A DNA stretch of 64,000 nt from Sporisorium sorghi (GCA_023212695.1 JALCCG010000104.1:1-64000); one strand, 5' to 3'. Positions 20,125-31,900 are shown, counted from the first letter of the stretch. Notes: generated by a model not told the origin, from the sequence alone. A program made the numbers and translations.

Positions 20125-23100
20125 TCACACCCCAAGCGCCCTCCTCAACGCCGCATACTCCTCTTCACCCGTACTCCTCGCCAACCTACTGAACCACCCC
20201 TCCTCCCTCGCCAACAACGCCTTGGGACTACCCTTCTCCACAACCCTGCCCCTCTCCAGCACCACGACCGTATCGAACCCAATGATCGTGCGCAGCCTGT
20301 GTGCGATCGCGAGCACCGTCGTGTTGTGCTTGCTGAAATGCGCATCGAGCAGCGCTTGGATCTTGGCGTCGGTGGTGTAGTCGATTGACGAGGTGGATTC
20401 GTCCAGCACGACGATGCTGTTTGCATTGGCGGAGAGGAGGATGCGCGAGAGTGAGAGGAGCTGTTTTTGGCCCGAGGAGAGGTTGCCGCCGCTCTCGTCG
20501 ATGCGCGCCTCGAGCGACGAGAGTGTGCCCGAGTCGTCGGTGGATTCGTCCGAGGGTGTGGGTGGGGAGTGGGAGACAAGTGTGGATGAGCTGGTGCTGT
20601 CGCCTTCGCGGACCACGTTGGCTGCGCTTGTGGGTTTGGAAGAATCGAAAGTGCCGTAGCCGGTTGCGATGACCGGCTTCTCTTTGAGCAAACCGACTCG
20701 CACAAGCACGCGTGTGATGTCTTCATCCGCATGCTGTCCCAGCGGATCAACGGCACTTCGCAGCGTTCCAGACAAGATCAACGGATCCTGAGGGACGATC
20801 TTCATCCTGCTCCTCAGCGCCTTGAGTCCAATCTTGCCGATATCCACACCATCGATCTCGATCCGACCGCTCCTGTACTCGAAGAACCGGAACAGCGCCG
20901 ATACGAGCGTCGACTTGCCACTGCCCGTAGCACCGACGATGCCCACCCGCTCGCCCGGTCTGATGGACAGATTGATCCCATCCAGCACGTCCGGCAGGTT
21001 CTCCGCATACGCCAGGTGCAGATCCCTGATCTCGATCGCGCCCTTCTCCGGCCAGCTCGCCGGAACCGCCACGGGCCCCTGCACCGAAGCAGGCGCGGCA
21101 TCCAAAGGCTCCGTCTCGATGCCAAAGTACTCCATCACGCGCTCGACCGCAACCAGACCCTGCTCGACGTTCGAAAGCGAACGCATGCCGTACGTCAGCA
21201 TCGACGTAAGGTTCTGCACAAAGCTCAGCGTGAACCCCGCTCTAGCCGCTGTGAACCCCGGCGTCAGCGTCACCACCAACACAGTAGAAATCACGACGAC
21301 CGAACTGACCAGGCTGAGCAGCAACGACTGCCACTGACGCACGACGCCTTGCCAGAAGTAGAACATCATGTTCTCGTCCAGCCTCTCCATCAGGGTGGCA
21401 AAGTAGGCCGAGGACGAGCCGAACGCACGCACAGTGACGACGCCAGTGATCAGGTCCGTGAAGCACGTGATGCGCTTCGAGGCCGAGTTCGAGTCGAGTC
21501 GCTTGAGGTCGCGAGCCGCCAGAGTGAAGGTGGATACGATGACGTAAAACACGGGGATCATGAACGAAAGGATGACGAGAACGATCGGCCCACCGCCGAG
21601 GAACGTGGCGACCACGGCGGCGAGAGCGATCAGCAGCGCTTTGGCAGCTTCGGTGAGCTCTTCGGCAATGTTGGAATCGATCGCCTCCATGTCCTTGCCG
21701 AAACGATTGAGCAGACGGCCCGAAGGCGTCGAGTCGTGGAAGCGCAACGGTGCACGCAGCACGGTTCGAAGGAGCTGCTTGAACAGCCGGCTGCCGGCCA
21801 GCAGAGAGGCGGTGCAGATGAACGCATAGCCAGCAGTCATGGCAGCGACCTGGAACGACTGGATGACGATCCAGCATACGAGCCACCACTCGGTCGGGTG
21901 CTCCTGATCTCTAGCTGACTGCGTCCAGATGCGCAGCCACCAGTTGGCGCCGAGATCGGAAAAGGCGTAGGCGGCAAAGGACCCAACCAACGCAATCCAC
22001 AGCAGCACACCGCCGCCAGCACGAATGTAGCCGCTGTAGACGGCAAACGAAACACGACCTTGCGCCCTCGCTTCCTCGGTAACCTGCTTGTGCGCCTCTT
22101 CTTCCACTGGTGCTGCTTCGCCGTCGACCGGACCGTCGTGCAAGCCCGAGATGTGACTGAAGGCCGAAGCCGATGGCTGTTTACGCACGGCTGGTCTTTG
22201 AACCGCACCGTCGACGGCGTGTTGCGAGACAGCAGACGCATTTGCGTGCTTGCCCCCAGCCACATTGGTGCCAGCCGCGTCGAGCAGCGCATCGTCCGCT
22301 TCGATCGCATCTTCCTCGTCGCTGTTGGCCGCCGAGTTGGCTGCTGTGGTGTTGCTCGACCCAAAGTTGGGCGTCTCTGCCTGATCTTGTTCCTTTTGCT
22401 TGGCATCCTCATCCTCGAGCCCTTCATAGAACGGACTGTTGGTGAACTGCTCAGCACTGCCAAAGAAAGCCTGTCGACCTTGCTGCAGCACCAACACCTT
22501 CTTGCACCTCGAAGCCATGAGTCGCACGTGGTGCGTCACCAAGATGGTCGTCCTGCCTTGCAAAAGACCGCTGCCGGCCTTGCCTTGGCCAAAGAGCGTC
22601 TCGCACACGTGTTTGGTGGTGTGCGAGTCCAAAGCCGACAGGCAGTCGTCGATGAGCACGGTTCCTGCGTGCGAGTAGACGGCTCGCGCCAGCGAGATGC
22701 GCGCCTTTTGACCACCAGACAGGTTGGTTCCGCCCTCACCGATCTCGGTGCGGTCGCCATCCTTGAAGATTTTAAGGTCGGGCTTGAGACCGCAGGCAAA
22801 GATGACGTCGCGGTAGCGGCGTGCGTTGTATTCGAGGCCGAAGAGGATGTTTTCGCGGACGGTGGCGTTGAAGAGGAACGGGCGTTGTGGCGCATAGGCG
22901 GAGAGCGAGAGGTCGATCCACCACTCTCTGCGTTGAGAAGAGGAAGCGGAAGCAGAACGAGCAGCGTAAAGAGAGGCAGCCGGGTGCGAGCGCGGGCACT
23001 CGAGTTTGCCAGAGATCAGCTGAGCCTCGCCGAGAAGCGAGAGGAGAAGCAGCGTCTTTCCGGAACCGATCTTGCCACAAACAAGATTGATGTGGCCGAC

Positions 23101-25446
23101 TTTGAACGTGACGTCGGGGATCGAGAGCGTAAAGGTCGACGCTGAGGAGGGTGGAGCTGGAGCTTGAGCAGAAGCGGGAGCATCGTCGCTCTCCGACGGC
23201 CAAGTGATTTCAGCTTGCCTCAGCTCGACTCTCCCTACATCTGCTGAGGAAGCTTGCACAGCAGCATCATTGGCGCTGTTGATCGTCATCGGCTTGTACT
23301 CGTCCTCGGAGATGTCGACCTCGCCCGTCTCCATGTAGACAGCGATACGTTTGAGCGAAACCCATCCTTGGATGACGGACAAGAAGTTGCTGGGCAGATA
23401 GCTGATGGCGAACCTGAGCTCGTTGAGCACTGCCACGGCTGGGAAAGCGACGGAAGCGGTGAGCGTGTTGCCCTCGACAAGCGTGTACCAGGCGAAAGCG
23501 ACGACGATGGTGAGCATGGGCACGAAAGCAAAGAGACCGCCGAAGAAGGTGTAAACGATCCAGCTCTGCGCCTGGCACTTGAGCTCGGCGCGACGCTCGA
23601 GCATGATCTTGGCACCGATCTCGTCCTCCCAGGCTTCGTACTTGACCATACGGATGGCGCGAATGGCTTCCGAGAGGAGCATGACTCGCCTGTCTCTAGC
23701 CTTTTGCAGTTTCTCATCGATGCGCTTGGTGACCTTGCCGACGACAAAGGCGATGGGCTGCATCAAAGCAGCGGCAGCAAGGCCGATGAGGGCGCCTCTG
23801 CCCATGAGAACGTAGGCAGAGTATCCGCCGATGAAGACCTCGAGAGGACCCATGATGCCAAAGACGTACATGTCAATACGCCCAAAGACGCGCTGAGCAT
23901 CGGTGGTGACGAGGTTGATGACTTGAGACGGAGAAGAAACGGAAACGCCACCCTCGTCCTGCTGGGCATGGGTTTCGGATGAAGATTTGGCGACGGCGGC
24001 GGAATGGGTGTCGTCGCTGTTGGCATCCTGATCTTTGGCGGAAGCTTCCTTTTGACGCAATCTCTTCCACGCGAGCAAGGTGGTGAGTTGTGTCTGCATT
24101 TTCGTCTTGAGATAGATGGAAAGTGGACGGAAGTAGTGGTAGACGAGAAAGTTCTCGGTGAACAAGGTGAGGTAGAAGATGGCCGAATAGATGAGCGTGA
24201 ACCTGGCCCTTTTGGAGACGGTGTCGACGGCAGGAGCGGCACCGGTGCTGCTGGTACTACTTTGCCTGAGAGAGGCTTGGTACTTTTCAATGCCATCGAG
24301 CAGCAGCGAAAGACCGAATTTGGGCACGTAGAAGGCAAAAGTGACGATGACCAACATGATACCGGTGGCGATGAGTTGGGAAGCGTTGCACTTGGCCAGA
24401 GCGGCGAGGAGGGTTCGTCCCTTGACACTGTCGGTACGCTTGGGACCTGCGGGCACTTTGGCGAGCGAAGAAGCGAGGCACTGGCGATAGTTGCGAATCA
24501 TCTGCTCGGCGACAACGGCGGAACGGTAGGTGTAGTCGATAGCGGGGATGTCGTCCTCGTCGAGACGATTTTGAGTGTGCGCCTTATGGACTAGAGGCAG
24601 CGCCATGAAGCCCAAAAGGTCTTGAGCCACCGAGCCTCCGCCGATGGCGTTGCGAGTGACAGTTCGCGCAGGCAGACCACCGGTGGCCTCGACACTGATG
24701 AGTGGACCGGTGGGCGAGAGGAATGCCAGCAGAAAGACGATCAAGGAGGAGCCTATGTTGATGGAGTGGAGAACGACATTGGAGTCGCCGCCGAGCGTGG
24801 GGAGGAGGAGCTTGTAGTCGGTCAGGAAGACGAGCAGCTGAGCGACGAGGTAGAAGGAGCTGAGCAGCGAGATAAAGGTGAGCCGAGTTGATTCCGTGAG
24901 GTTGAGATGGAGCATGGCGAGCGACACTGTGAGCGTTCGCAACGCTGCACAGGTAGATGCAAAGTACAGAGTGGTTTGCAATGGTTGCGCCGGTGGTCCG
25001 TTGGAAACCAAGTTGGAGACGATCGAGGTAGCATCGATGGCCAGGCCTACGACGGACAGCAAGGCGATGGTAATGTGCACGGCCAAGCGTCTAGCTTCGT
25101 AGGCAGCAGCATCGATGGGTGTACCGAGAGCCTTGCGGAGCTCAAAGGTGTAGCCGTCGACCTCGTGCTTGACCTCGACCTCTGCATCTGTGCTTATGGT
25201 GGAGTCAGGCGACTCTGCATCCTCGTCATCGAGGCGAGTGTAGCCTGCATGCGCAGATGGCAGAGGTGACGAGGGAGGAGAGGTAAAGAGAAGGTAGGCG
25301 AGCACGATGAGGATGGTGGATGCCAATACCAAGGCTGCTACTGTGTATTGGTCCCAGAGCGGCAATTGCACGCTCGGCACGGTAGTGGCAGTCGCCATGA
25401 TGGGCGCACGATGCGATCCTAGCCAGGATGATATTGAGGGGATCAT
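20125..25446 (-). CDS. ABCC-family (MRP-type) full ABC transporter
   Basis: The 1773-residue protein has a TMD0-like N-terminus (LVLASTILIVLAYLLF and further helices), then two TMD-NBD halves. NBD1 has Walker A CGKIGSGKTLLLLSLL (about 787), signature LSGGQKARISLARAVYS (about 907) and Walker B TVLIDDCLSALDSHT, in which the usual catalytic Glu is Asp, as common in ABCC proteins. NBD2 has Walker A IVGATGSGKSTLVSALFRF (about 1501), signature LSSGQKQLLSLSRILLS (about 1653) and Walker B VVLDESTSSIDYTTD. A Ser/Thr-rich insertion of roughly 50 residues lies before the NBD2 signature. Fungal relatives (Ycf1, Bpt1, Ybt1, Yor1) export glutathione conjugates, bile acids or drugs at the vacuole or plasma membrane; the substrate here is unknown. 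The start may be 25446 or the second ATG at 25398 (MATATTVPSVQLP). Confidence 0.9.
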   Translation of the reverse strand: MIPSISSWLGSHRAPIMATATTVPSVQLPLWDQYTVAALVLASTILIVLAYLLFTSPPSSPLPSAHAGYTRLDDEDAESPDSTISTDAEVEVKHEVDGYTFELRKALGTPIDAAAYEARRLAVHITIALLSVVGLAIDATSIVSNLVSNGPPAQPLQTTLYFASTCAALRTLTVSLAMLHLNLTESTRLTFISLLSSFYLVAQLLVFLTDYKLLLPTLGGDSNVVLHSINIGSSLIVFLLAFLSPTGPLISVEATGGLPARTVTRNAIGGGSVAQDLLGFMALPLVHKAHTQNRLDEDDIPAIDYTYRSAVVAEQMIRNYRQCLASSLAKVPAGPKRTDSVKGRTLLAALAKCNASQLIATGIMLVIVTFAFYVPKFGLSLLLDGIEKYQASLRQSSTSSTGAAPAVDTVSKRARFTLIYSAIFYLTLFTENFLVYHYFRPLSIYLKTKMQTQLTTLLAWKRLRQKEASAKDQDANSDDTHSAAVAKSSSETHAQQDEGGVSVSSPSQVINLVTTDAQRVFGRIDMYVFGIMGPLEVFIGGYSAYVLMGRGALIGLAAAALMQPIAFVVGKVTKRIDEKLQKARDRRVMLLSEAIRAIRMVKYEAWEDEIGAKIMLERRAELKCQAQSWIVYTFFGGLFAFVPMLTIVVAFAWYTLVEGNTLTASVAFPAVAVLNELRFAISYLPSNFLSVIQGWVSLKRIAVYMETGEVDISEDEYKPMTINSANDAAVQASSADVGRVELRQAEITWPSESDDAPASAQAPAPPSSASTFTLSIPDVTFKVGHINLVCGKIGSGKTLLLLSLLGEAQLISGKLECPRSHPAASLYAARSASASSSQRREWWIDLSLSAYAPQRPFLFNATVRENILFGLEYNARRYRDVIFACGLKPDLKIFKDGDRTEIGEGGTNLSGGQKARISLARAVYSHAGTVLIDDCLSALDSHTTKHVCETLFGQGKAGSGLLQGRTTILVTHHVRLMASRCKKVLVLQQGRQAFFGSAEQFTNSPFYEGLEDEDAKQKEQDQAETPNFGSSNTTAANSAANSDEEDAIEADDALLDAAGTNVAGGKHANASAVSQHAVDGAVQRPAVRKQPSASAFSHISGLHDGPVDGEAAPVEEEAHKQVTEEARAQGRVSFAVYSGYIRAGGGVLLWIALVGSFAAYAFSDLGANWWLRIWTQSARDQEHPTEWWLVCWIVIQSFQVAAMTAGYAFICTASLLAGSRLFKQLLRTVLRAPLRFHDSTPSGRLLNRFGKDMEAIDSNIAEELTEAAKALLIALAAVVATFLGGGPIVLVILSFMIPVFYVIVSTFTLAARDLKRLDSNSASKRITCFTDLITGVVTVRAFGSSSAYFATLMERLDENMMFYFWQGVVRQWQSLLLSLVSSVVVISTVLVVTLTPGFTAARAGFTLSFVQNLTSMLTYGMRSLSNVEQGLVAVERVMEYFGIETEPLDAAPASVQGPVAVPASWPEKGAIEIRDLHLAYAENLPDVLDGINLSIRPGERVGIVGATGSGKSTLVSALFRFFEYRSGRIEIDGVDIGKIGLKALRSRMKIVPQDPLILSGTLRSAVDPLGQHADEDITRVLVRVGLLKEKPVIATGYGTFDSSKPTSAANVVREGDSTSSSTLVSHSPPTPSDESTDDSGTLSSLEARIDESGGNLSSGQKQLLSLSRILLSANANSIVVLDESTSSIDYTTDAKIQALLDAHFSKHNTTVLAIAHRLRTIIGFDTVVVLERGRVVEKGSPKALLAREEGWFSRLARSTGEEEYAALRRALGV

Positions 25447-26377
25447 TTGGCGAATCGAGTCTTGTCATGTGATGATGCGGTGCGTGTTGGAGAGTATGGT
25501 GACTTGAGAAGAGTGCCGACGGTCCTGTAATCACGAAGTTCGAGGATAGTCTTTGTGGCTCTTTAGGATGGAGCGCTTTGACCGTTGCGGCTGACTGGCA
25601 ATGCGAATGGAATGTATCTTTTTCAAGGTGACGAGAGAAGCGGAATCGAAACGAGCACAACTGAACCTGTATAGTTTTGAAGGGGGAAGGGGGGATATCT
25701 TTGTGAAAAGTGCTTTCTTGGTAGATGAGCAAGCAGTGTTGCTCTTGGTGGGAAGGAGGGGGAACAAGTAAGCGGGACGATCTTTGCATTGCCAACGCGT
25801 CGTCGCTCTTATAGACGATAGCACCAGAGTCTCAAAAGGTGTGTTTCTTATCATCAACCAACACTTCTCTTGTTTGTGCAGCGCGACACCAGCGAAACTT
25901 GCAGTTCAAGACCGTTTCAGCCGAACAAGTTTTTCTCGAGGGTCTGTCTCGAGTCGTCTGCCAACCGACGGCAGAGCGTAAGGAGCGTAAGAGAACTGAG
26001 AGCTGTCAAAAGGCTAAAATTTCTCCAATCCAACGCGACGCAGCGGAAGCGTGTGTTCCGTTCCTCACTCGTTGCCGCCAAAAAAAAAAAAAAAAACTCA
26101 GCTCCGCGGCAACAGACGGGCGTCGTGTTCATTTGGCGGGCGCCCCAAACGCTGCATCGAGTCAGTCGGCATGAGGGTCAGAGTCACTCACACACGCACA
26201 CACAAACAATATCCACGAGTCACCTTTCCCCTTGCGATCTCGATAAGCCGCTAGAGACTATACAAGACAATCGCGGGGTGAATGAAATCAATGCAGGGAA
26301 AACTTGAAATGCATGGGATTGAATGTAAAGACTGTGTGGTACAGTATCATGTCAAGCAGTGCAAAAGCGAGAGCAAA
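25447..26377. other. intergenic region upstream of the ABC transporter
   Basis: This region holds the ABC transporter promoter and the 3' end of the Bsd2-like gene. It contains a 17-base A run at 26080-26096 and a short CA-rich repeat near 26195-26210. I see no gene. Confidence 0.55.
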
Positions 26378-28360
26378 TCAGGCAAGGCCGACGCGACGCA
26401 GATCGGACAACAAACGCCGCTCTGCCGAGTTCAATCGGGCTTCTTCTGTATCCAAACCCTCGTCGTCTTCGAGATCGGCGATACTCGTCGGATGGTCAAA
26501 CGAGGCGGATCGATCCTGCTGCCTTTGAGCGGTGCTGCTGCTGGTGCGGCCCAGACGATGGCCTACACCGGGGAAGAGGATCCAGTCCTCGCCAGAGCCA
26601 CGTGCGCTACCACTGTTTCGCGAGCTCAAGGCAGAGCGGAAGCGGTTGATGAATCCAGTCGCACCCGTTGCTGTTGCGGTCGTGCCGGCTGCTGCGTCGT
26701 CGTTGGCGTCACTGGACTCCTGTTCGCGACGTGCGGCATCGACGAGCGACTTGCCCCAACGCCAGATGCGCCAGTAGCTGAGCATGCTCGAAAGCAGAAT
26801 GGTCCATCCGAGCACCATGAGCACGTACGCGAGCCATTCGGTCGACTGGCTCATCGAGTCCGAGATGCTCTCGCCTCCGACGTTGACGGGCTGGCCATCG
26901 GCCTGTGCTGCAAACAGATCGGCGAGCGTCGCTCCATCTACCGAGGGCTGTGCGGGTTGAACGGTTCGCGAGATCCATCCTCTTCTCCTGCGCGCACCAC
27001 CGCCGTCGACGTCTTCACCGAACCATCCGGTTGCAGAACCAGCTCCAGCAGAAAAGGCGCCACCACCTCCACCGAAATCGCCCGAGCCAGTCACTTTGCC
27101 TTCAGCGATCTCGGCGGCCCTTGTGCGCAGGTAGAATCCGTACTGGATCAGCGTGACGCCGAGACCGGCTCGACTGCCACATCGCGCAGCATGCGTCGTG
27201 TGGAGCAGATACGTCAGCAAAAAGCCGACAAATTGGAACGTCATGGATACGAGCAGGTTCCAAGCAAAGCCAAAGAAGTTTCCGACGGCGAGACCTTCGA
27301 CGATGAGATCCTCGATAGCGCCGACGTGAGCTCCACCGGGTGTCCAGCCGAGTCCATTGGCAAGTGGGTGGACGCTTCCGCCGAGAATGGTGGTCTCCCA
27401 ATACTGAGGCACTGCATCAGCAGCAGCAATCTCGTAGGTGGGTGGCTGAACATCGTCTTCGAGATCGTCGTCGTCGCCACGGTCATCGGTGCCTCGAGCG
27501 TTCTGGCCACGTCGACGACGTTCTGGTTTTGCACTGAGGTTGGCAAAGACGCCATCTTGGCCGATACCGCCACCGACGACGCGGGGACGATGTACGCCTG
27601 CACGAGTGCCGTCTTGCTGCGAAAGGGACGAGTAGCGAGCACCAGGGATGCCCATACCAACAAAGCGGCCGAAACGACCTAGAGCAAAGCGCAGGCGATC
27701 GCTTCGTGAGAGATGTTCGGACGCATCTGCGCTAACCGCTCCTCCACCACCACCACCGCTGCTGCTGCTCGAGGTGGGCAGCGAGCTGTATCCGTTGCGA
27801 TGGCTGCCGCTACCCGAGTGCGTCGAATCGTCTGCTTCGTCTCCACCTTGAAAGCTCATGTCTATGGTGCGATGATCGTTGTTGTTGCCGTTGGTCGAAG
27901 CATTGGTGGTATCCGCGGCAGTTTCGGTGCGTGGTGTGGTGGGTGTTGATGAAGGTGGCGGTCGCCTAGTCGCAGTGGGGAAGTATTCGGGACGCTCAAA
28001 GTCGTAGGCAGGTGTGGTTCCGCCGCGGTTGAGGAGCGGTGGCGGGCGGAAAGAGGAGGGAGAAGGAGCAGCCGAGGTCTTCAAATTGGCACGATCTGCG
28101 CCTAGTGGATCTTGGACAGAAGAAGCGTTGTCGGGTTCAGGCAGCGCGTCGCCAGCGTCAAAGAATACATCGGTCGAAGGTCTGGATGAGGCGCGGTTTG
28201 CTGCTGCTGCTGCTGCTGCTGCTGCTGAAGATGAGGAGGAACCGCTGGCTTGAACATAGTCTGGCAAAGCAGGATCTGTCTCGGCAGGACCATTGAAAGC
28301 AGCAAACAGCTCGTCGGATGTGCGCGAGTGCGTGCGTGATGCTGGACCTGGGCGAGCCAT
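26378..28360 (-). CDS. bsd2: Bsd2/Ndfip-like ubiquitin ligase adaptor
   Basis: The 660-residue protein belongs to the Bsd2/NDFIP family, membrane adaptors that bring Rsp5/NEDD4-type ligases to cargo such as metal transporters in the Golgi and endosomes. A PPxY ligase-binding motif (QPPTYEIAAADA) sits at about residue 305, just before the conserved core. The core has hydrophobic segments VGNFFGFAWNLLVSMTFQFV, LLTYLLHTTHAARCGSRAGL, VTLIQYGFYLRTRA and LAYVLMVLGWTILLSSMLSY. The long N-terminal region is Ser/Pro/Ala-rich and disordered, and a glycine-rich insert separates the last two hydrophobic segments. The start at 28360 (MARPGPASRTHSRTSDELF) is the first credible ATG; the frame is open upstream only through non-ATG codons. 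The gene is divergent from the RINT1 gene, sharing a 577-bp promoter region. Confidence 0.8.
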   Translation of the reverse strand: MARPGPASRTHSRTSDELFAAFNGPAETDPALPDYVQASGSSSSSAAAAAAAAANRASSRPSTDVFFDAGDALPEPDNASSVQDPLGADRANLKTSAAPSPSSFRPPPLLNRGGTTPAYDFERPEYFPTATRRPPPSSTPTTPRTETAADTTNASTNGNNNDHRTIDMSFQGGDEADDSTHSGSGSHRNGYSSLPTSSSSSGGGGGGAVSADASEHLSRSDRLRFALGRFGRFVGMGIPGARYSSLSQQDGTRAGVHRPRVVGGGIGQDGVFANLSAKPERRRRGQNARGTDDRGDDDDLEDDVQPPTYEIAAADAVPQYWETTILGGSVHPLANGLGWTPGGAHVGAIEDLIVEGLAVGNFFGFAWNLLVSMTFQFVGFLLTYLLHTTHAARCGSRAGLGVTLIQYGFYLRTRAAEIAEGKVTGSGDFGGGGGAFSAGAGSATGWFGEDVDGGGARRRRGWISRTVQPAQPSVDGATLADLFAAQADGQPVNVGGESISDSMSQSTEWLAYVLMVLGWTILLSSMLSYWRIWRWGKSLVDAARREQESSDANDDAAAGTTATATGATGFINRFRSALSSRNSGSARGSGEDWILFPGVGHRLGRTSSSTAQRQQDRSASFDHPTSIADLEDDEGLDTEEARLNSAERRLLSDLRRVGLA

Positions 28361-28937
28361 GATGGGCGGAGATGCCGCTTCTGCAGTGGCTTGAGCTGAG
28401 TAAGTATTGATCAAATGGTGATAGGTGTTTCCGATGCCGCGAATGGGAAGGTGATGGTGGCAGAGACGAAAGAGAGAATTGAAATGCCAAGCCGAAAGAG
28501 AGAGAGTCGAAGCATGCGTGTGCGTTTGCGAGAGTGGGCGCGTCAAGTGGGTCTAAAATCTTCAAGGCTGACGTTGACTGCTCCAGTGGCTCGGCTGTTG
28601 ACCGCAGAGCAGAAGCCAAAGCGGGTTTGGGGTGCCGCTCTGCTGCTGTGCCGTCACTTCCAAATTAAGCTGAGCTCAAAATCCTCGGCTGGTTCGCTGC
28701 AGAAAGGCTATATATATGCACTTTGGCTTGGCGGGCGCAAAAAAAATAAAAAATAAAAATAAAAATAAATAAATAAATAAAAATGCTGAATTGTTACGTT
28801 TCCTTGTTCGAACAAATATCGATTTTTGAGCCCCCCGCTTGAGCCAACGCTCTCTTTCTCTCCCAAAAACCAACACTTTGCTCGCTTGCCTCTGCTCACC
28901 ATCATCATCGTCGTCATCTGTTCGAGAGCCAGCGAAG
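28361..28937. promoter_or_regulatory. divergent promoter region with A/T-rich (AAAT)n block
   Basis: This 577-bp region separates the divergent Bsd2-like and RINT1-like genes. An A-rich AAAAT/AAAT repeat at 28740-28784 lies about 155 bp upstream of the RINT1 start codon, in a position suitable for a nucleosome-depleted promoter. That role is inferred from position and composition only. Confidence 0.4.
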
Positions 28938-31900
28938 ATGACCGCGACTGCGACTGCAGCAGATACTGGGCAGTTCACCCACGCATCAACCCTCGAACCG
29001 CATCAGCTCGCAGCTTTTCTCCAAGCTCCCACGCACGAGCAGCAGATCAGCTACGTCGTCGAGCACTGCAACTACATTCTCCCTCAGCTGGCTTCCGACT
29101 CTCTCGCTGCCTCCCTCCGCACTGATTCCAACATCTCGTCTACAACACCCATCTTCACCACGCTTCCGTCCTCTTTCTCGCTCGAAGCGTATCTGGCTCA
29201 GCTCACTTATGCCCACAAGCAAGCATCGGCTCGCAACGCCAACCTCGAATCGCAGCTGCGCAATCAGCTCCTATCCAGCCTCGACGGTGTCAAGCTTCTC
29301 AAGCAAAAGCTTTCTTCGCTGCCCGATGACATTGCTTCTACGGAAGATAAGCTCCTCGACCTCTGTGAGGACCTCGTCATTGCTGGCGCTTCTTCTGCCG
29401 CTCCTGAATCCAGCAGAGATGGCGCTGTCACTCTGATCAACCGACTTGATCAGCTGCATACCGCCATCGATCAGCTTCAAAAGGCCAAAGCATACTTTTC
29501 CATCTTGGCACAGGCAGAAGATCTGCGTCTCGCCATTATCGAGTGCGATCAGGATCAAGCACAAGCACAGCAACACCAGGCTCTCCAGCATCTTTCGCAG
29601 CTCGATGCTCTCGTCCGCAAAGTCGAAAAGCTCTCGGCTGTAGGCTCTCGGCAGCTTCAACCAGGAACCAAAGAGCCGAATCTCGTTGCTTTCCTGCGTG
29701 CACAGCGCTCAGCTGCCTTCAAGACGCTCCGCAAGGCTCGATGTGCTAGACTGTCGCACGCCATTGAGCAGACAGGCTGGCCCCAAGCCAAGCCCGATCT
29801 TTCATCCCAGCACGATGCCTCGATTCAACTCGATTCTTCAGCCGCAAAGCTCGTCGAGAGCACACAAGTCAAGCAAGCCTGGGCTCAAGTCTGCCAACTC
29901 CAGGACACCGCCGAACATCTTGGATTGCTCAAGCGCGCTACCGCAAAGCCTTCCTCCAACGCTGATGCTCAGAACGACGTCATCGCGGCCGCAAGCGACA
30001 AGTACCAACCACTTCTTACCACGCAGTGTCTCATTGAGCCTATGCTCCTCCGCTTCCGCTACCATTTTGACGGTGATCGCTCCACCAACCGCCTCGACAA
30101 GCCCGAGTGGTTCATCTCGCACATTGCTGCTCTCATTCGCTCCCAAGCCCCGCTCTTTCTACCCGCAGTACACGGTGTTCCCGGCTCAGGCGGTGCAGTG
30201 GTTCGTCTCAATCGCGCCTTTGCCAATCAAGCTTCGGCAGCTTCGACGCGCAAAGCATATCGTCACATTGACACGTACGCAGAGCTGCTCCACGGTCTGC
30301 TCACGCCTCTCCGTCGCAAGCTCGCGTCTACTATGCCTGCTCTCCTCGAACATCCCTCTTTGCTCGCACATACTGTCTTCCAGGCTCTCACGTTCGACGC
30401 CGATCTCGCCGACTCGTTCCCGCCCTCGCTCACAGTGCTCAACGCTGCCGGAACCAGAAAGATCTCGGACGACATTCTCGACAACACCGCCTGGTTCAAC
30501 CGTTGGCTCGACGGCGAGAAGGAGTTTGCTCTGCGTCGGTTCGACGAGATCATCAACTCACCCGATGCTTGGGCCATTGGCAGCTCGGACAGCTTGGCGG
30601 ATGACGATGAGCAGATCTTCTACTCGTCCCTCTCTGATCCGAGTGGGCCGGGTACGTCGACAGAAGACGCTGCAGGCCAGAGGACCACCAAATCAGCCCG
30701 GTCAACGATCGAAATCCTCGACTCGGTCTCGGAACGCTACCGTCCCTTGCCGTCTCTCTCGCAGCGCTTGTCCTTCTTGGCCATCGTCCAGCTGCCCATC
30801 CTGCGCACCTATGCTCAGCGCCTGACCAGGAGCCTCGATGCGTTCGAGTCGCTCTCCTCGGCATTTGCACGCGCCATGCCGGGCGAGATCGTCTCTGGCA
30901 CCGGTGCTACGTCGGGCGGATCCGACTCGGACATGGTCAAAGGTCTTCGTGGGCTGGGTCGGCTGGTCAAGGCGCTGCTCTCGGCGCAGTACGTGTGCAC
31001 CGAGCTCGAGCGCTGGTCCGAGTCGGCGGCGTTTGTCGAGATGTCCGAGAGCCTCGATTCGACTGAAGAGGGACGTGCGCTAGCTTTGGGACTGCGCAAG
31101 GATCAGGGCGCCGAAGAGGATCGAGAGCTCGACGCGGCCAGTCTGGGCATGCTGCTCAGGAGAGGTCTCAAGCGAGGCGCAGCTGTGGCGAGGCCGCTTG
31201 CGAGCAGCACTAGCGGCGGCGGCGGGTCGCCTGTGCTTCCGAGTGGCGACACTGGAGGGTTTGGCACGCCCAAGCTGAGCGACGTCGGCTCCAAACAGGT
31301 GCTCAACGAGTTTGGACGCTACGGTGTATGGGAAGAGCCGCGGCGCAAGTTTGCCGAGATCGCCGCTCGCGCCATCACCGCCATCGAGCGCCTGGTGACG
31401 AGCGAGGTGCTCGAGCAGCTTCGACCCTATATGCTTCGTCGATGGGATCAGGAGGATCTGTCTAACGAGGAGCAGCAGGACGACGCCGAGCCCTACCCGA
31501 CACCTACGCTCATCCCGGCGCTGTCGATCTTCTCATCGCATTTGGGACATCTGGCTTCCATCTTGGAGCGCGAGACACTGTTGCCCATCTACCGCCATAT
31601 CTCCACTTCGATCGCATCGGCACTCGTCGAGCGTGTCGTCATGTCTGGGGGGTCGAAGCGGTTCAACTACGCCGGCGGCGTGCGCTTCGACCGCGATCTG
31701 CGCGAAGGGTGGCTGGGCGTCGTGCGCGAGCTGGTCGAGTCGAATGCGGTACGAGGCGCGATGCTGTTGGGACGCAAGCCCGAAGCGTGTTGGAAAGCCG
31801 CGCTGGATGCGGCCGTGTTGCTGCGCTTGCCGTCTTCGACAGGTGGTGGTGGAGAACAGGGCGAGGTGACGCTGGCGAAAGCGGTGCAGATCGTTTTTGA

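Noticed and set aside
26282..27682. 466-codon plus-strand open frame opposite the Bsd2-like gene
   Set aside because: It is antisense to a conserved membrane protein with a PPxY motif and has no recognisable features of its own.
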